From the IMG/VR virus record IMGVR_UViG_3300032326_000529, positions 1 to 20,506 of that record: a stretch of 20,506 nucleotides of DNA; one strand, given 5' to 3'. Source of the stretch: a virus. Both the position numbers and the translations under genes were made by a program. The notes below the pieces were generated by a model that had not been told where the DNA came from, did not search any database, and worked only from the letters and a program-made list of their open reading frames with translations. Each line of letters opens with the position of its first letter. Within the stretch, counting starts at the first letter, position 1. Shown in pieces: positions 6,382-13,726 of this stretch.

Positions 6382-7167
6382 ATGAGTAATGAAGAAATAA
6401 TTAATGATGCTAGTGCTAGTACTGAAGTAATCGACCCCATTGTCGAAGATGGACAAGTCGAGGAATTAGGCGAAGCAGGCGTAATAGAAGAGCCCGATTT
6501 TTTTGATTACACAGAGGTTGCGGCAAAGTCCGTAAAACTCCAAGTCAATGGCGAAGAAATCGTAGTACCTTTAGAGGAGGCTCTAGCTGGGTACCAGCGT
6601 CAAGCGGATTATACCCGTAAGACACAGGAACTTAGCGAACAAAGAAAGCAAGTTGAATTTGCTGCTACTCTTGCACAATCGTTGCAAGAAGACCCAGCAG
6701 GCACCTTGCAGGCTTTACAGCAGCACTATGGTGTGGGAACGGTTACAACAACTCCTGAAGAAGAGGAGTGGTTGGATCCAGCTGAAAAGCAAATGCGACA
6801 GTTAGAGCAACGCATCGCAGCTTTCGAGCAATCAAAAGCTATGGATGAGTTAACTAAAACTATCGATAAATTACAGAGTAAGTACGGTGAAGATTTTAAT
6901 CCAGATGAAGTTGTAGCAAAAGCTATAGCAACAGGAATGACAGATCTAGAAGCAGTCTTTAAACAGATTGCTTTTGATAAAGTTTATTCTAAAGCTTCGG
7001 AGTCCAGCAAGAAACTGGCAGAAGAGCAAGCTAGAGTTCAAGCTAAGCGTTCGGCAACTATTGTTTCCACAGGCGCATCTTCTAAGGGTGGGAATCCAGC
7101 CGCAACTACTGCACCTAAAACAGTATTTGAAGCCTTTGAACAAGCCAAAAAAGGCTTGGGGCTTTAA
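6382..7167 (+). CDS. Capsid scaffolding protein
   Basis: This 261-residue protein is acidic at the N terminus (many Glu/Asp in residues 1-45) and has an EIVVPLEEALAGYQRQADYT stretch (residues 59-78), the conserved N-proximal block of scaffold/assembly proteins in this type of phage. A long charged coiled coil follows (roughly 78-175), then a basic Ala/Ser/Gly-rich segment and a short C-terminal helix (TVFEAFEQAKKGLGL) of the type that docks to the coat protein. It sits directly before the capsid gene and would be removed from the mature head. AGAAGGA sites precede the ATG. No protease is visible, so removal by exit rather than digestion is possible. Confidence 0.88.
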   Translation: MSNEEIINDASASTEVIDPIVEDGQVEELGEAGVIEEPDFFDYTEVAAKSVKLQVNGEEIVVPLEEALAGYQRQADYTRKTQELSEQRKQVEFAATLAQSLQEDPAGTLQALQQHYGVGTVTTTPEEEEWLDPAEKQMRQLEQRIAAFEQSKAMDELTKTIDKLQSKYGEDFNPDEVVAKAIATGMTDLEAVFKQIAFDKVYSKASESSKKLAEEQARVQAKRSATIVSTGASSKGGNPAATTAPKTVFEAFEQAKKGLGL

Positions 7168-7199
7168 CCAAAACACTAACATTATAAGGAGAAAATAAA

Positions 7200-8177
7200 A
7201 TGACTTCACCAAACGTGCAGTCCGTAGATTACAATGCACTGTTTTCTACGACATTACAAAACTACCAGCCAACGCTGGTTGACAACATATTCAAGGACCT
7301 CGTGCTCTTGAACCACATGAATTCAGGTGGAAGAGTTGTTATGGAAGAAGGCGGAACCCAGATAGTTGAGCCAGTACTCTATGAGGAAAACACAACTGCT
7401 GCATCGTACGCTGACTACGACAACATCTTGCTGACCCCACAAGATGGCATCACCGCTGCTATTTACAACTGGAAGCAGATTGCTGCATCCATTGCAATTA
7501 GCGGTATCGAAGAAGCCAAGAACCGTGGAACTGAAGCAATCATCAAGTTGTTGAATGCTAAAATCATGCAGGCAGAAATGTCAATTAAGAAGCTCGTCAA
7601 CGACCAGCTCCTTAGCTCCAACGACGGTGTAACAAACCCACTTGAATTCAACGGTATCGGTGGATTCGCAGGTTCGTTGAACACTGAAATTGGTGGCATT
7701 GACGCAGCAAGCAACTCATGGTGGAACCCAACCATTCCAGCAGGAATACAAAACGCAACTTTGAGCCTTGTTAACATGGCAAACGTGTACAACAATGCAT
7801 CGAAGGGTAACGACACACCAGATATCATCATAACAACTGAGCCATTGTTCAGCAAGTATGAGTCGCTGTTGACACCAAACGTACGTTACCAGGACGTTGC
7901 AAAAGCAAATGCTGGATTCCAGAACTTGATGTTCAAGCAGACCCCAGTCGTTTACGACTTGGCAATGCCTGGCAACCAAACATCAAACGCATCGATGTAC
8001 TTCCTCAATACGAAGTACCTCAAGCTTACTGGTATGAATGGTCACTGGTTCACCAGCACTCCATTCCAGCAGGGTACAGTTGCGCAGAAAGATGCTCGTT
8101 ACGCCATCGTATTGGCCTACGGTCAGCTTACCTGCTCCAACCGTTCACGTCAGGGCTACTTGTCAGCTGACGCGTAA
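7200..8177 (+). CDS. Major capsid protein
   Basis: At 325 residues this is the expected HK97-fold coat protein that builds the icosahedral head. Supporting parts are the N-arm region ending in TLVDNIFKDLVLLNHM, EEGGTQIVEPVLYEENTT (49-66), the typical coat segment YNWKQIAASIAISGIEEAKN (89-108), and the helix with AIIKLLNAKIMQAEMSIKKL. The A-domain portion NDTPDIIITTEPLFSKYESL and the QKDARYAIVLAYGQL end also fit. It follows the scaffold gene at 32 bases and has a strong AAGGAG site. Codon choice differs from neighbours: I counted 25 AAC against 7 AAT for Asn, with frequent C-ending codons, as expected for the most highly expressed protein. Tandem TAATAA stops are followed by strong hairpins. 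Confidence 0.95.
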   Translation: MTSPNVQSVDYNALFSTTLQNYQPTLVDNIFKDLVLLNHMNSGGRVVMEEGGTQIVEPVLYEENTTAASYADYDNILLTPQDGITAAIYNWKQIAASIAISGIEEAKNRGTEAIIKLLNAKIMQAEMSIKKLVNDQLLSSNDGVTNPLEFNGIGGFAGSLNTEIGGIDAASNSWWNPTIPAGIQNATLSLVNMANVYNNASKGNDTPDIIITTEPLFSKYESLLTPNVRYQDVAKANAGFQNLMFKQTPVVYDLAMPGNQTSNASMYFLNTKYLKLTGMNGHWFTSTPFQQGTVAQKDARYAIVLAYGQLTCSNRSRQGYLSADA

Positions 8178-8180
8178 TAA

Positions 8181-8204
8181 TTTAATTAGCTTCGGCTAGT
8201 TAAA
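8181..8204 (+). other. Hairpin with UUCG tetraloop just after the capsid gene
   Basis: A nine- to ten-base stem (TTAATTAGC pairing with GCTAGTTAA, one G-T wobble, plus an outer T-A pair) closes a C-TTCG-G tetraloop at 8191-8194, an exceptionally stable loop type. It starts three bases after the capsid stop. It has no U-run of its own, so it probably shields the 3' end of the capsid mRNA from exonucleases or forms part of a composite terminator. Confidence 0.65.
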
Positions 8205-8211
8205 ATAGGTT

Positions 8212-8280
8212 TAGCTGGTGCTAAGAGTTGAAAGGTTGTCATCCTTCGGGCAACTCTCTTAGTGCCAGCTATTTCCTTTT
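8212..8280 (+). terminator. Long bulged stem-loop after the capsid gene, probable terminator or processing structure
   Basis: TAGCTGG (8212-8218) pairs with CCAGCTA (8265-8271). Two G-T wobbles follow, then CTAA/TTAG (8221-8224 with 8259-8262), a two-base bulge (8257-8258) and GAGTTG/CAACTC (8225-8230 with 8251-8256). The loop contains a second CC-TTCG-GG element (8243-8250). Downstream is ATTTCCTTTT (8271-8280), a mixed U-rich run rather than a clean one. It stands between the capsid gene and promoter copy 3, the position of the main terminator in T7-like phages. Termination could be partial. Confidence 0.65.
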
Positions 8281-8283
8281 AAA

Positions 8284-8309
8284 TGGAAAATTTTGTATAG
8301 TATATAGAG
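8284..8309 (+). promoter_or_regulatory. Putative phage promoter, motif copy 3
   Basis: Third copy of the motif: TGGAAAA, TTTTGTATAG, then TATATAGAG. It begins three bases after the terminator-like U-rich run and 54 bases before the ATG at 8338. It would restart transcription for the tail genes after the post-capsid hairpins. Confidence 0.6.
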
Positions 8310-8337
8310 AACAAATTATTAACGAAGGATTAAACAT

Positions 8338-8616
8338 ATGACAAGACAGCCAGTATATACAAGTCAAGTTCCAGCAGGATGTGAGATGTATAATTCTCCA
8401 AAGGCTGGACAAGATGTTGCAAGCATCATGCCTAACTATGTGCAATCTAATACTGAACTTGCTCCACCTTCTGGTGTTGAGTATGTTGCCGCAATGCCTA
8501 CATGTATAGGTTTTAATCTTAAAGAAGAAAGATGCCGCGCACCCAAAGCTAAAGGGACAGACTTCTGCATCGGTCATCTTAAGCGAATGGAAAAAGAAGC
8601 TAAGTCTAAAGAATAG
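8338..8616 (+). CDS. Small Cys/His zinc-finger-like protein
   Basis: A 92-residue protein. The first half (residues 1-50) is polar and probably flexible. The C-terminal part holds Cys56-x9-Cys66-x10-Cys77-x2-His80 (in the block TCIGFNLKEERCRAPKAKGT then DFCIGHL), a plausible single zinc site. The pattern with C-R-A-P-K, then F-C-x-G-H is similar to short zinc-binding modules found in many actinobacterial and phage proteins. AAGGA lies about 9 bases before the ATG. It is the first gene after promoter copy 3 and precedes the connector. Its function is unknown; a DNA-binding or assembly role is possible. Confidence 0.75.
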   Translation: MTRQPVYTSQVPAGCEMYNSPKAGQDVASIMPNYVQSNTELAPPSGVEYVAAMPTCIGFNLKEERCRAPKAKGTDFCIGHLKRMEKEAKSKE

Positions 8617-8625
8617 GAATTTAAT

Positions 8626-9540
8626 ATGGCAATAGATCCAACAGGTGGCTTAAATTGTTTTAATTTAATAACACTACTTGAGAACCTTTCTCAGCTGTCA
8701 ATTGGTCCAAACGAAAACACTGATGACATCAGCCAAGACCTGGTAGTGCAATTTCTTAAAGAAGGCTTTCAAACAATAGTAGACTCTGAAACTCGTTGGC
8801 CTTGGTTTGAGGCAAACTATGTTACTACTGTAACTGAAGGAACTCCATTGATATTTGGTGATGAGGCAGTATTTACTGTTACAAACTCATATGCACCAGT
8901 AACTATTGTAGACTATGATGTGCCATATAGCTTAGAAGGATATGTAGATGAAACTACTAGTCCTCCTACACCAATCCCTGGTATTAAAGAATTAACTAAT
9001 GTTATTGCTATTCAAGGAACTGAGGAGTATGCTGGTTTTGGTCTTGAATTAATTTACATTAGTCAACATCAAGCTGAAAGAATTTGGATAGGTTCTAATA
9101 ACCAAGTTAATATTCCAGCTTATTTCTCTTTGTATTCAAATTCATTATACCTATGGCCGCGCCCAAACCAAACATACTTATTGCAAATCAGAGGATTCCG
9201 CCAACCAAACTTAAACTGGCTATCTGATGCTAATCAAAATAATCCAAACAGTACTGCATATGTAGACTTAGATGACGAATTACAAGCATGCTTAATTAAC
9301 TATGTAATGTCGCGTATCTATCAGTTCCAAGAAGACCCTGAAATGTCAAGGGTTTATAGAGAACAGTTTGTTACAAACTTAAAGAACTATCAGGATTACT
9401 TGACAGCACCAAGCCAAAATCAACCAATAATTTATTCTGGTGGATTACAACTTAGCGGATCTGGTTATGGGTTTACGAGTCCAGGAATAAGGGTGTCCCC
9501 AGGTGCAGGCAATGGTCCTGCATTCGGAACAGCTTGGTAA
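8626..9540 (+). CDS. Head-tail connector / tail adaptor protein
   Basis: This 304-residue protein would attach below the portal ring and join head to tail (the role of P22 gp4 or T7 gp11). The N-terminal helices include QDLVVQFLKEGFQTIVDSET then RWPWFE, a pattern common to these adaptors (a helical repeat ending in a Trp-rich turn). The middle has the beta-rich insert with YFSLYSNSLYLWPRPNQTY and LQIRGFRQPNLNW. A C-terminal helix (ACLINYVMSRIYQFQEDPEM) and a Gly/Ser-rich tail follow. It comes after the capsid gene and directly before the large tail-hub protein, the usual order in short-tailed phages. I cannot separate P22-type from T7-type by eye. Confidence 0.82.
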   Translation: MAIDPTGGLNCFNLITLLENLSQLSIGPNENTDDISQDLVVQFLKEGFQTIVDSETRWPWFEANYVTTVTEGTPLIFGDEAVFTVTNSYAPVTIVDYDVPYSLEGYVDETTSPPTPIPGIKELTNVIAIQGTEEYAGFGLELIYISQHQAERIWIGSNNQVNIPAYFSLYSNSLYLWPRPNQTYLLQIRGFRQPNLNWLSDANQNNPNSTAYVDLDDELQACLINYVMSRIYQFQEDPEMSRVYREQFVTNLKNYQDYLTAPSQNQPIIYSGGLQLSGSGYGFTSPGIRVSPGAGNGPAFGTAW

Positions 9541-9543
9541 ATA

Positions 9544-11325
9544 ATGGCTAACATTATTGTACAAGAAGCTTTTAACTTTACTGGTGGGCTTAACTTTCGT
9601 GCTGACCAGTTTCAGTTAAAGACTAATGAATCACCAGGAATGCTTAACGTGGAGATTGACCCACGTGGTGGTGTGTTTTCCCGTGCCGGCTATCAAACAA
9701 AGAATAGTACTGCAATAGCACATGATGGGACATGGAATCCTAAAACACTTTATAATTATAAATATTTAACAAATCCACAAATAATGTTATCAACTGGACT
9801 GCAAGATTTGGCGACACCAATAAATGGAAGAGTTTATGTTTCTTCTGGTGGCAACTTCAGTTACTTAAACAGCGCATCATCAACACCACTTAATGTTTAT
9901 TCTTTAAACGGTGCATCATTTACACAGTGGGAAGATACTTTATATATTGCACTTGGAAGAAATGCAACACAAATGTACAAGTGGACTGTAGGAGATACGT
10001 ATGCAACTGCACTAGCCGCATCTGGTCCAACATGGCAGCCATATCAATTACCAGTTGGTGGCTATATGCCTCGCGCAGAACTAACAGTTGCTCATGCTAA
10101 TAAATTATTTGTAGCTAATACTTATGAGAACGGATCTGCATATCCTAATAGACTTCGTTGGTCACATGAAAGTTCACCAGAGAACTGGTTCCAAGATGAC
10201 TACATTGACATTATCGCTGGTGGAGATGGCATCCGTGGCATACAAATAGTTGATGGTCAGCTTATGATATTTAAACAAAAAGCTATTTATCTTCTTATGG
10301 GTTATGATGCTGACTCATTCCAACTTGTAGAAGTTTCAACTAACTTAGGGATTGATACACCTCAGCAAGCTGTTGCTGGCAATGGTGGAGTGTACTTCTT
10401 TGACTGGCCGCAAGGAATGTTTTTTTATAATCGCAATGGACTACAAGATATCTTTGAACGCATAAGACCAATCATTATTAACGGTGAAGTTAATCCTACT
10501 GCAACTAATAAAATAACATTATCATTTGTACGCCAAAGAGTTTGGGTATCACTACCATACCGTCCAAGTACTCAAGGGGAACCACCAGATTATGCATCTG
10601 TTAATTTAATATTTGATGCAACCATTGGGCCTAATGGTGCTTATTCAATGTTTCAAACTGCACCTTCATTCGAAGCTGAAGTACCTGCAGGTGTAGAAGG
10701 TTTTGCATTACTTTCTGGTTGTGATTGGAGAACAGCTGACGACACACCATATTATTTAATGACAGGTCAAGATGATGATTTCCCATATGTTTATTATGTA
10801 GATGATTACAATAATACTACCGATGATATAGCACCAGGTGCAGGTTTTAATGGTAGATTTCCATCATACTATACTACGTCTTGGTTTAGCGATGCAACGT
10901 ATGCACAGTTAAAAACCTTTATTCGTCCTTACTTTGTATTTAAAGATGTAGGTACTGATACAATAGTTAGATTAAATCGTTATAAAAACTATGATGAATC
11001 TAATCCAATTGGTGGAACAAGAAGTATATTCTTAGCGCCAACATCGGGCGGCGCAACATATTCTACAGCAACTAATCCTGGTGAAGTATATGTAGCAGAT
11101 CCGCCACCCATACCACTAGACCCCAATGATGCAACATATGGATTTAGCACAACTGGAGCAGCACTTAAAAGAAAAGGTATTTCACCACTTGGACGAGGTT
11201 ATGCAATACAATTGCAATTCTTAGGTCCAGATGAAACAACATATCAAGACCAATTCCCAGGCAGAAAATGGGGATTGAATTCAATAGCTTACAAATACAA
11301 GAGAAGAAAAATTAGGAGTACTTAA
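9544..11325 (+). CDS. Large tail-hub protein (P22 gp10 / T7 gp12-type)
   Basis: A 593-residue protein beginning with the diagnostic opening of this family: FNFTGGLNFRADQFQLKTNE (11-30), GMLNVEIDPRGGVFSRAGY (32-50). A second hallmark near residue 205 reads RWSHESSPENWF, then GGDGIRGIQIVDGQLMIFKQ and AIYLLMGYD. The repeated beta-strand segments suggest a propeller. These proteins form the nozzle or hub of the short tail, under the connector. Its C-terminal ~150 residues (RPYFVFKDVGTDTIVRLNRY and ending in KYKRRKIRST) fit a beta domain with a basic tail. It starts four bases after the connector stop. Assignment to the tail-hub family is firm; the exact P22- or T7-type equivalence is not. Confidence 0.85.
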   Translation: MANIIVQEAFNFTGGLNFRADQFQLKTNESPGMLNVEIDPRGGVFSRAGYQTKNSTAIAHDGTWNPKTLYNYKYLTNPQIMLSTGLQDLATPINGRVYVSSGGNFSYLNSASSTPLNVYSLNGASFTQWEDTLYIALGRNATQMYKWTVGDTYATALAASGPTWQPYQLPVGGYMPRAELTVAHANKLFVANTYENGSAYPNRLRWSHESSPENWFQDDYIDIIAGGDGIRGIQIVDGQLMIFKQKAIYLLMGYDADSFQLVEVSTNLGIDTPQQAVAGNGGVYFFDWPQGMFFYNRNGLQDIFERIRPIIINGEVNPTATNKITLSFVRQRVWVSLPYRPSTQGEPPDYASVNLIFDATIGPNGAYSMFQTAPSFEAEVPAGVEGFALLSGCDWRTADDTPYYLMTGQDDDFPYVYYVDDYNNTTDDIAPGAGFNGRFPSYYTTSWFSDATYAQLKTFIRPYFVFKDVGTDTIVRLNRYKNYDESNPIGGTRSIFLAPTSGGATYSTATNPGEVYVADPPPIPLDPNDATYGFSTTGAALKRKGISPLGRGYAIQLQFLGPDETTYQDQFPGRKWGLNSIAYKYKRRKIRST

Positions 11326-11327
11326 TA

Positions 11328-11978
11328 ATGGCTATACCAATCAATATTCCGTTTACGTTTGACGTAGGGCAACCAGTAATTGCCGCACAACATAACGCAA
11401 ACAACACAGAAATAGCAAACTTTGTTACACAATTACAAAATGGTCAAAACTATGGGACAGGAGTAATTGGAACAGCAACCATTGCAAATGGTGCTATTGG
11501 CACATCACAACTTGCTGACGCCGGCGTTACAAGTGCTAAGCTTCAAGCATCAATAGCTTTAACTACACCTAATATTGGTGCAGCTACTGCATCAAGTCTT
11601 ACAATAGGAACAGTAACTGGACTTGCAACTCCAACCAATGGTGCCTTAGTTCAAGGCAATGTTGTTTATCACTTAGCAATAAATCCACAGGCTGCTAGCT
11701 ATATCTTAGCATTGTCAGATGATGGTAAGTTAATAGAAATTAGTAGTTCACTTGCAGCTACAGTTACTATTCCACTTAATGCTTCTGTAGCGTTTCCTCT
11801 TGGAACACAGATAACAGTTCTTCAAACTGGCAATGGACAAATAACATTTGTTCCAACCTCTGGAGTAGTATTAAATAGTAACCCTGGAACTAAAACACGT
11901 GGAATATGGACAGCTGCAACTTTAATTAAAAGAGCACTGCCTGATACTTGGGTACTAGTAGGAGACTTGGCCGTCTAA
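11328..11978 (+). CDS. Tail fibre-like protein
   Basis: A 216-residue protein with an N-terminal part (VGQPVIAAQHNANNTEIANF) that is probably the attachment region. A short repeat zone of the type TIANGAIGTSQLADAGVTSA KL follows, common in phage fibres as triple beta-helix turns. The C-terminal domain (residues ~110-216) reads SYILALSDDGKLIEISS, VTIPLNASVAFPLGTQITVL, QTGNGQITFVP and WVLVGDL, a widespread fibre-tip domain. AGGAG precedes the ATG. It follows the tail-hub gene and its stop overlaps the next ATG (TAATG), coupling it to the FN3/Cys-rich protein. It is short for a complete receptor-binding fibre, so it may act together with its neighbour. Confidence 0.8.
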   Translation: MAIPINIPFTFDVGQPVIAAQHNANNTEIANFVTQLQNGQNYGTGVIGTATIANGAIGTSQLADAGVTSAKLQASIALTTPNIGAATASSLTIGTVTGLATPTNGALVQGNVVYHLAINPQAASYILALSDDGKLIEISSSLAATVTIPLNASVAFPLGTQITVLQTGNGQITFVPTSGVVLNSNPGTKTRGIWTAATLIKRALPDTWVLVGDLAV

Positions 11979-12808
11979 TGCCGATCCTTGGATTCATCGA
12001 TGGTGGAGGTGATACTCCAGGTAATCCAGTAATGGGTACAGCCACGGCTGGAGACACACGTGCAGTTATTACCTTTACACCTCCATCCTATATTGGTAAA
12101 GGAAGCATATCTTATACTGCTGTTTCTTCACCAGGTGGACTTACTGGAAGTTCTGCGGGGTCACCAATTGAAGTTCCAGGTTTAACAAATGGAGTAGCTT
12201 ACACCTTCACAATATTTGGAACAACTAGTTATGGAATTCAATCTGCATCTACAGCTCCATCAAATGCTGTTACTCCGTTTGCTCCACCAGTTTTTCCTCC
12301 AGCTGGTACGCTCCTTGCAGCAAACCAATGCAGTGGTTTTACTCTCTTTAACCTACGTGCTGATGGTAGTGGTGGCACGTATCAAGAAATACTAGCTACC
12401 AATAGCACAGCCTGTGGATATGTTCCTCCAGTTGTTTGTACGCCGTATGGAACATTCTTAGAGAATGCGTGCGTTGGTACCCAGTTAAACTATAGACTTG
12501 CTAATGGAAGTTGTGGTAGCTTTCTTTCACCAGTAGGATTCATAGAAGGATTTTGTGGCTATGTTGCAACTCCTGGTTGTGCATGCTGCGTAGGTGTATC
12601 AGTTACTCAGGGTCAGTGTTTCTGCCCTAGAGGGCCTGAGTTTACGTGCGTATCTCAAGCTCGCAATGGAGTGTTTTATACTGGTGGATGCGGGGCATCT
12701 GCTGTGTCAGGAGTAAGTTGTGGTGGTGCCTGTGTAGGTTGCAGTTGTCCATCATTTACTGATTGGGGCGCATGGTATAATACAGGTGCTGGAAGATGCT
12801 TCCCATAA
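11978..12808 (+). CDS. FN3-domain protein with Cys-rich repeats, probable tail/adhesion protein
   Basis: I chose ATG 11978 because it overlaps the fibre stop (TAATG); a longer frame from a TTG at 11948 is less likely. The 276-residue product has a fibronectin type III domain (residues ~15-103; motifs TAGDTRAVITFTPPSYIGKG, VPGLTNGVAYTFTIFGTTSY and NAVTP). Next are two degenerate ~40-residue repeats (GTLLAANQCSGF... DGSGGTYQE ... STACGY and GTFLENACVG ... FCGY) of a type seen in phage tail proteins. A Cys-dense tail ends it. I count 18 Cys after the FN3 domain, none before. Such modules sit on the virion surface and bind carbohydrate or receptor. The Cys may form disulfides outside the cell or bind metal. 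Confidence 0.82.
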   Translation: MPILGFIDGGGDTPGNPVMGTATAGDTRAVITFTPPSYIGKGSISYTAVSSPGGLTGSSAGSPIEVPGLTNGVAYTFTIFGTTSYGIQSASTAPSNAVTPFAPPVFPPAGTLLAANQCSGFTLFNLRADGSGGTYQEILATNSTACGYVPPVVCTPYGTFLENACVGTQLNYRLANGSCGSFLSPVGFIEGFCGYVATPGCACCVGVSVTQGQCFCPRGPEFTCVSQARNGVFYTGGCGASAVSGVSCGGACVGCSCPSFTDWGAWYNTGAGRCFP

Positions 12809-12823
12809 TAGAAGGAGAATATA

Positions 12824-13051
12824 ATGAGTCAATTTGATTTTTTTGCATGTGTAGTAGATGGTGAATTTACTGGCGTTTTAGGAGTGGCTAAAAACCATGA
12901 ACCTTTAATTGCCGGCATGAATTCAAACCCAACAATTATCCCAATTAAAGAAGAAGAAGTAAATATGTTAAGATTAGGTATGATTTGGGATGGTACAGAA
13001 TTTAAATTAACGGAGGAACAAGATGTCAGCTTGGAAGGATTACAAGGCTAA
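12824..13051 (+). CDS. Small hypothetical protein
   Basis: A 75-residue acidic protein with a strong GAAGGAG site eight bases before its ATG. It has a beta-like start (FFACVVDGEFTGVLGV), an acidic middle, and ends WDGTEFKLTEEQDVSLEGLQ. I do not recognise a family. Its 3' end overlaps the next gene by 29 bases, and the next gene's ribosome site (GGAGGAA) lies inside it, so the two are translationally linked. Its location between tail and internal-protein genes suggests a minor tail or assembly factor, but nothing in the sequence proves it. Confidence 0.7.
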   Translation: MSQFDFFACVVDGEFTGVLGVAKNHEPLIAGMNSNPTIIPIKEEEVNMLRLGMIWDGTEFKLTEEQDVSLEGLQG

Positions 13052-13250
13052 GATAGGAGTAACAAGACCCTGGGATTTCTTAAACCCAAACACAGAGTAC
13101 GCTAGTGACGAGGAAGAAAGCACTAGATATTCTTTATGTATGGACTGCCCAGAGTTTATTAAACCAACTACCCAGTGCAAACAGTGTGGTTGTTTTATGA
13201 AGATGAAAGTAAAATTAAAACACTCTACCTGTCCAATAGGCAAGTGGTAA
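13023..13250 (+). CDS. Small zinc-ribbon protein of phage type
   Basis: This 75-residue protein has the pattern RPWDFLNPNTEY, then Cys39-x2-Cys42, Cys52-x2-Cys55-G-Cys57-F-M, and finally CPIGKW at the C terminus. The closing pattern (CxxCGCFM, K-rich linker, CPxGKW) is shared by small zinc-ribbon proteins in many tailed phages, including T4-like cyanophages, and resembles DUF6171. Their function is unknown. They are usually encoded close to structural genes. Six Cys are present (39, 42, 52, 55, 57, 70), enough for one or two metal sites. GGAGGA precedes the ATG. It ends just before promoter copy 4 and closes the tail block. Confidence 0.85.
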   Translation: MSAWKDYKAKIGVTRPWDFLNPNTEYASDEEESTRYSLCMDCPEFIKPTTQCKQCGCFMKMKVKLKHSTCPIGKW

Positions 13251-13251
13251 T

Positions 13252-13277
13252 AGGAAAATTTTTTACATTATAATAAG
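13252..13277 (+). promoter_or_regulatory. Putative phage promoter, motif copy 4
   Basis: Fourth copy of the motif, in the 38-base gap before the internal virion genes: AGGAAAA, TTTTTTACA, TTATAATAAG, with TATAAT at 13269-13274. The ATG of the next gene is 12 bases beyond the motif. No -35-like hexamer is seen at the usual distance. Confidence 0.6.
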
Positions 13278-13288
13278 AGGTAATTTAC

Positions 13289-13720
13289 ATGGCTTTTGAC
13301 CCATCAATATATGAGCAGCAAAGAAGGAATTTGCAGACTAGCTTTGCTCAACAGCAGGCGCTCAATACATATAGGCGTTACCTGGCAGAAACAGCTGGTC
13401 AACGCCCCATTACCCAGATTGAAGAAGCAGCCTTTGGCACACAGAAACAGGTGCCAAGACTGACCGCTAACTATGGCAAGCGTGGACTATATGGAATGGG
13501 TGTTCGCTCTGGTGCTTATAATAAAGCATTGGGTGATTATGCTTCGGAAAGAGCTAGACAGCTAGGCTATGCTAGAACGGATCTAGCTAATCAGCAAAGA
13601 GGATATGACTTGGCCGAAACACAAGGCATGGAATCTTATCAGAATGCTTTAAAGGATTTAGAAGCAAATAAGTCAAGACAGATAGCTGCTGATGCTGCAG
13701 CATTATTGGAATTAAGGTAG
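13289..13720 (+). CDS. Probable internal virion protein, small
   Basis: A 143-residue, largely helical protein rich in Gln, Ala, Arg and Tyr, with a coiled-coil-like C-terminal half (SERARQLGYARTDLANQQRG, YDLAETQGMESYQNALKDLE). There is no membrane segment, signal peptide or catalytic motif. The middle part KQVPRLTANYGKRGLYGMGV is Gly/aromatic-rich. It is the first gene after promoter copy 4 and leads a block of four proteins with similar composition ending in the giant protein at 15856. Proteins in this place in short-tailed phages form the internal core that is ejected with the DNA (like T7 gp14). That comparison rests on order and composition, not on a sequence match. Confidence 0.65.
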   Translation: MAFDPSIYEQQRRNLQTSFAQQQALNTYRRYLAETAGQRPITQIEEAAFGTQKQVPRLTANYGKRGLYGMGVRSGAYNKALGDYASERARQLGYARTDLANQQRGYDLAETQGMESYQNALKDLEANKSRQIAADAAALLELR

Positions 13721-13726
13721 GATTGT

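Noticed and set aside
11948-11977. TTG start giving ten extra residues for the FN3 protein
   Set aside because: ATG at 11978 overlaps the fibre stop as TAATG, a junction used repeatedly here; the extra residues (GTSRRLGRL) are just the fibre's end read in another frame.
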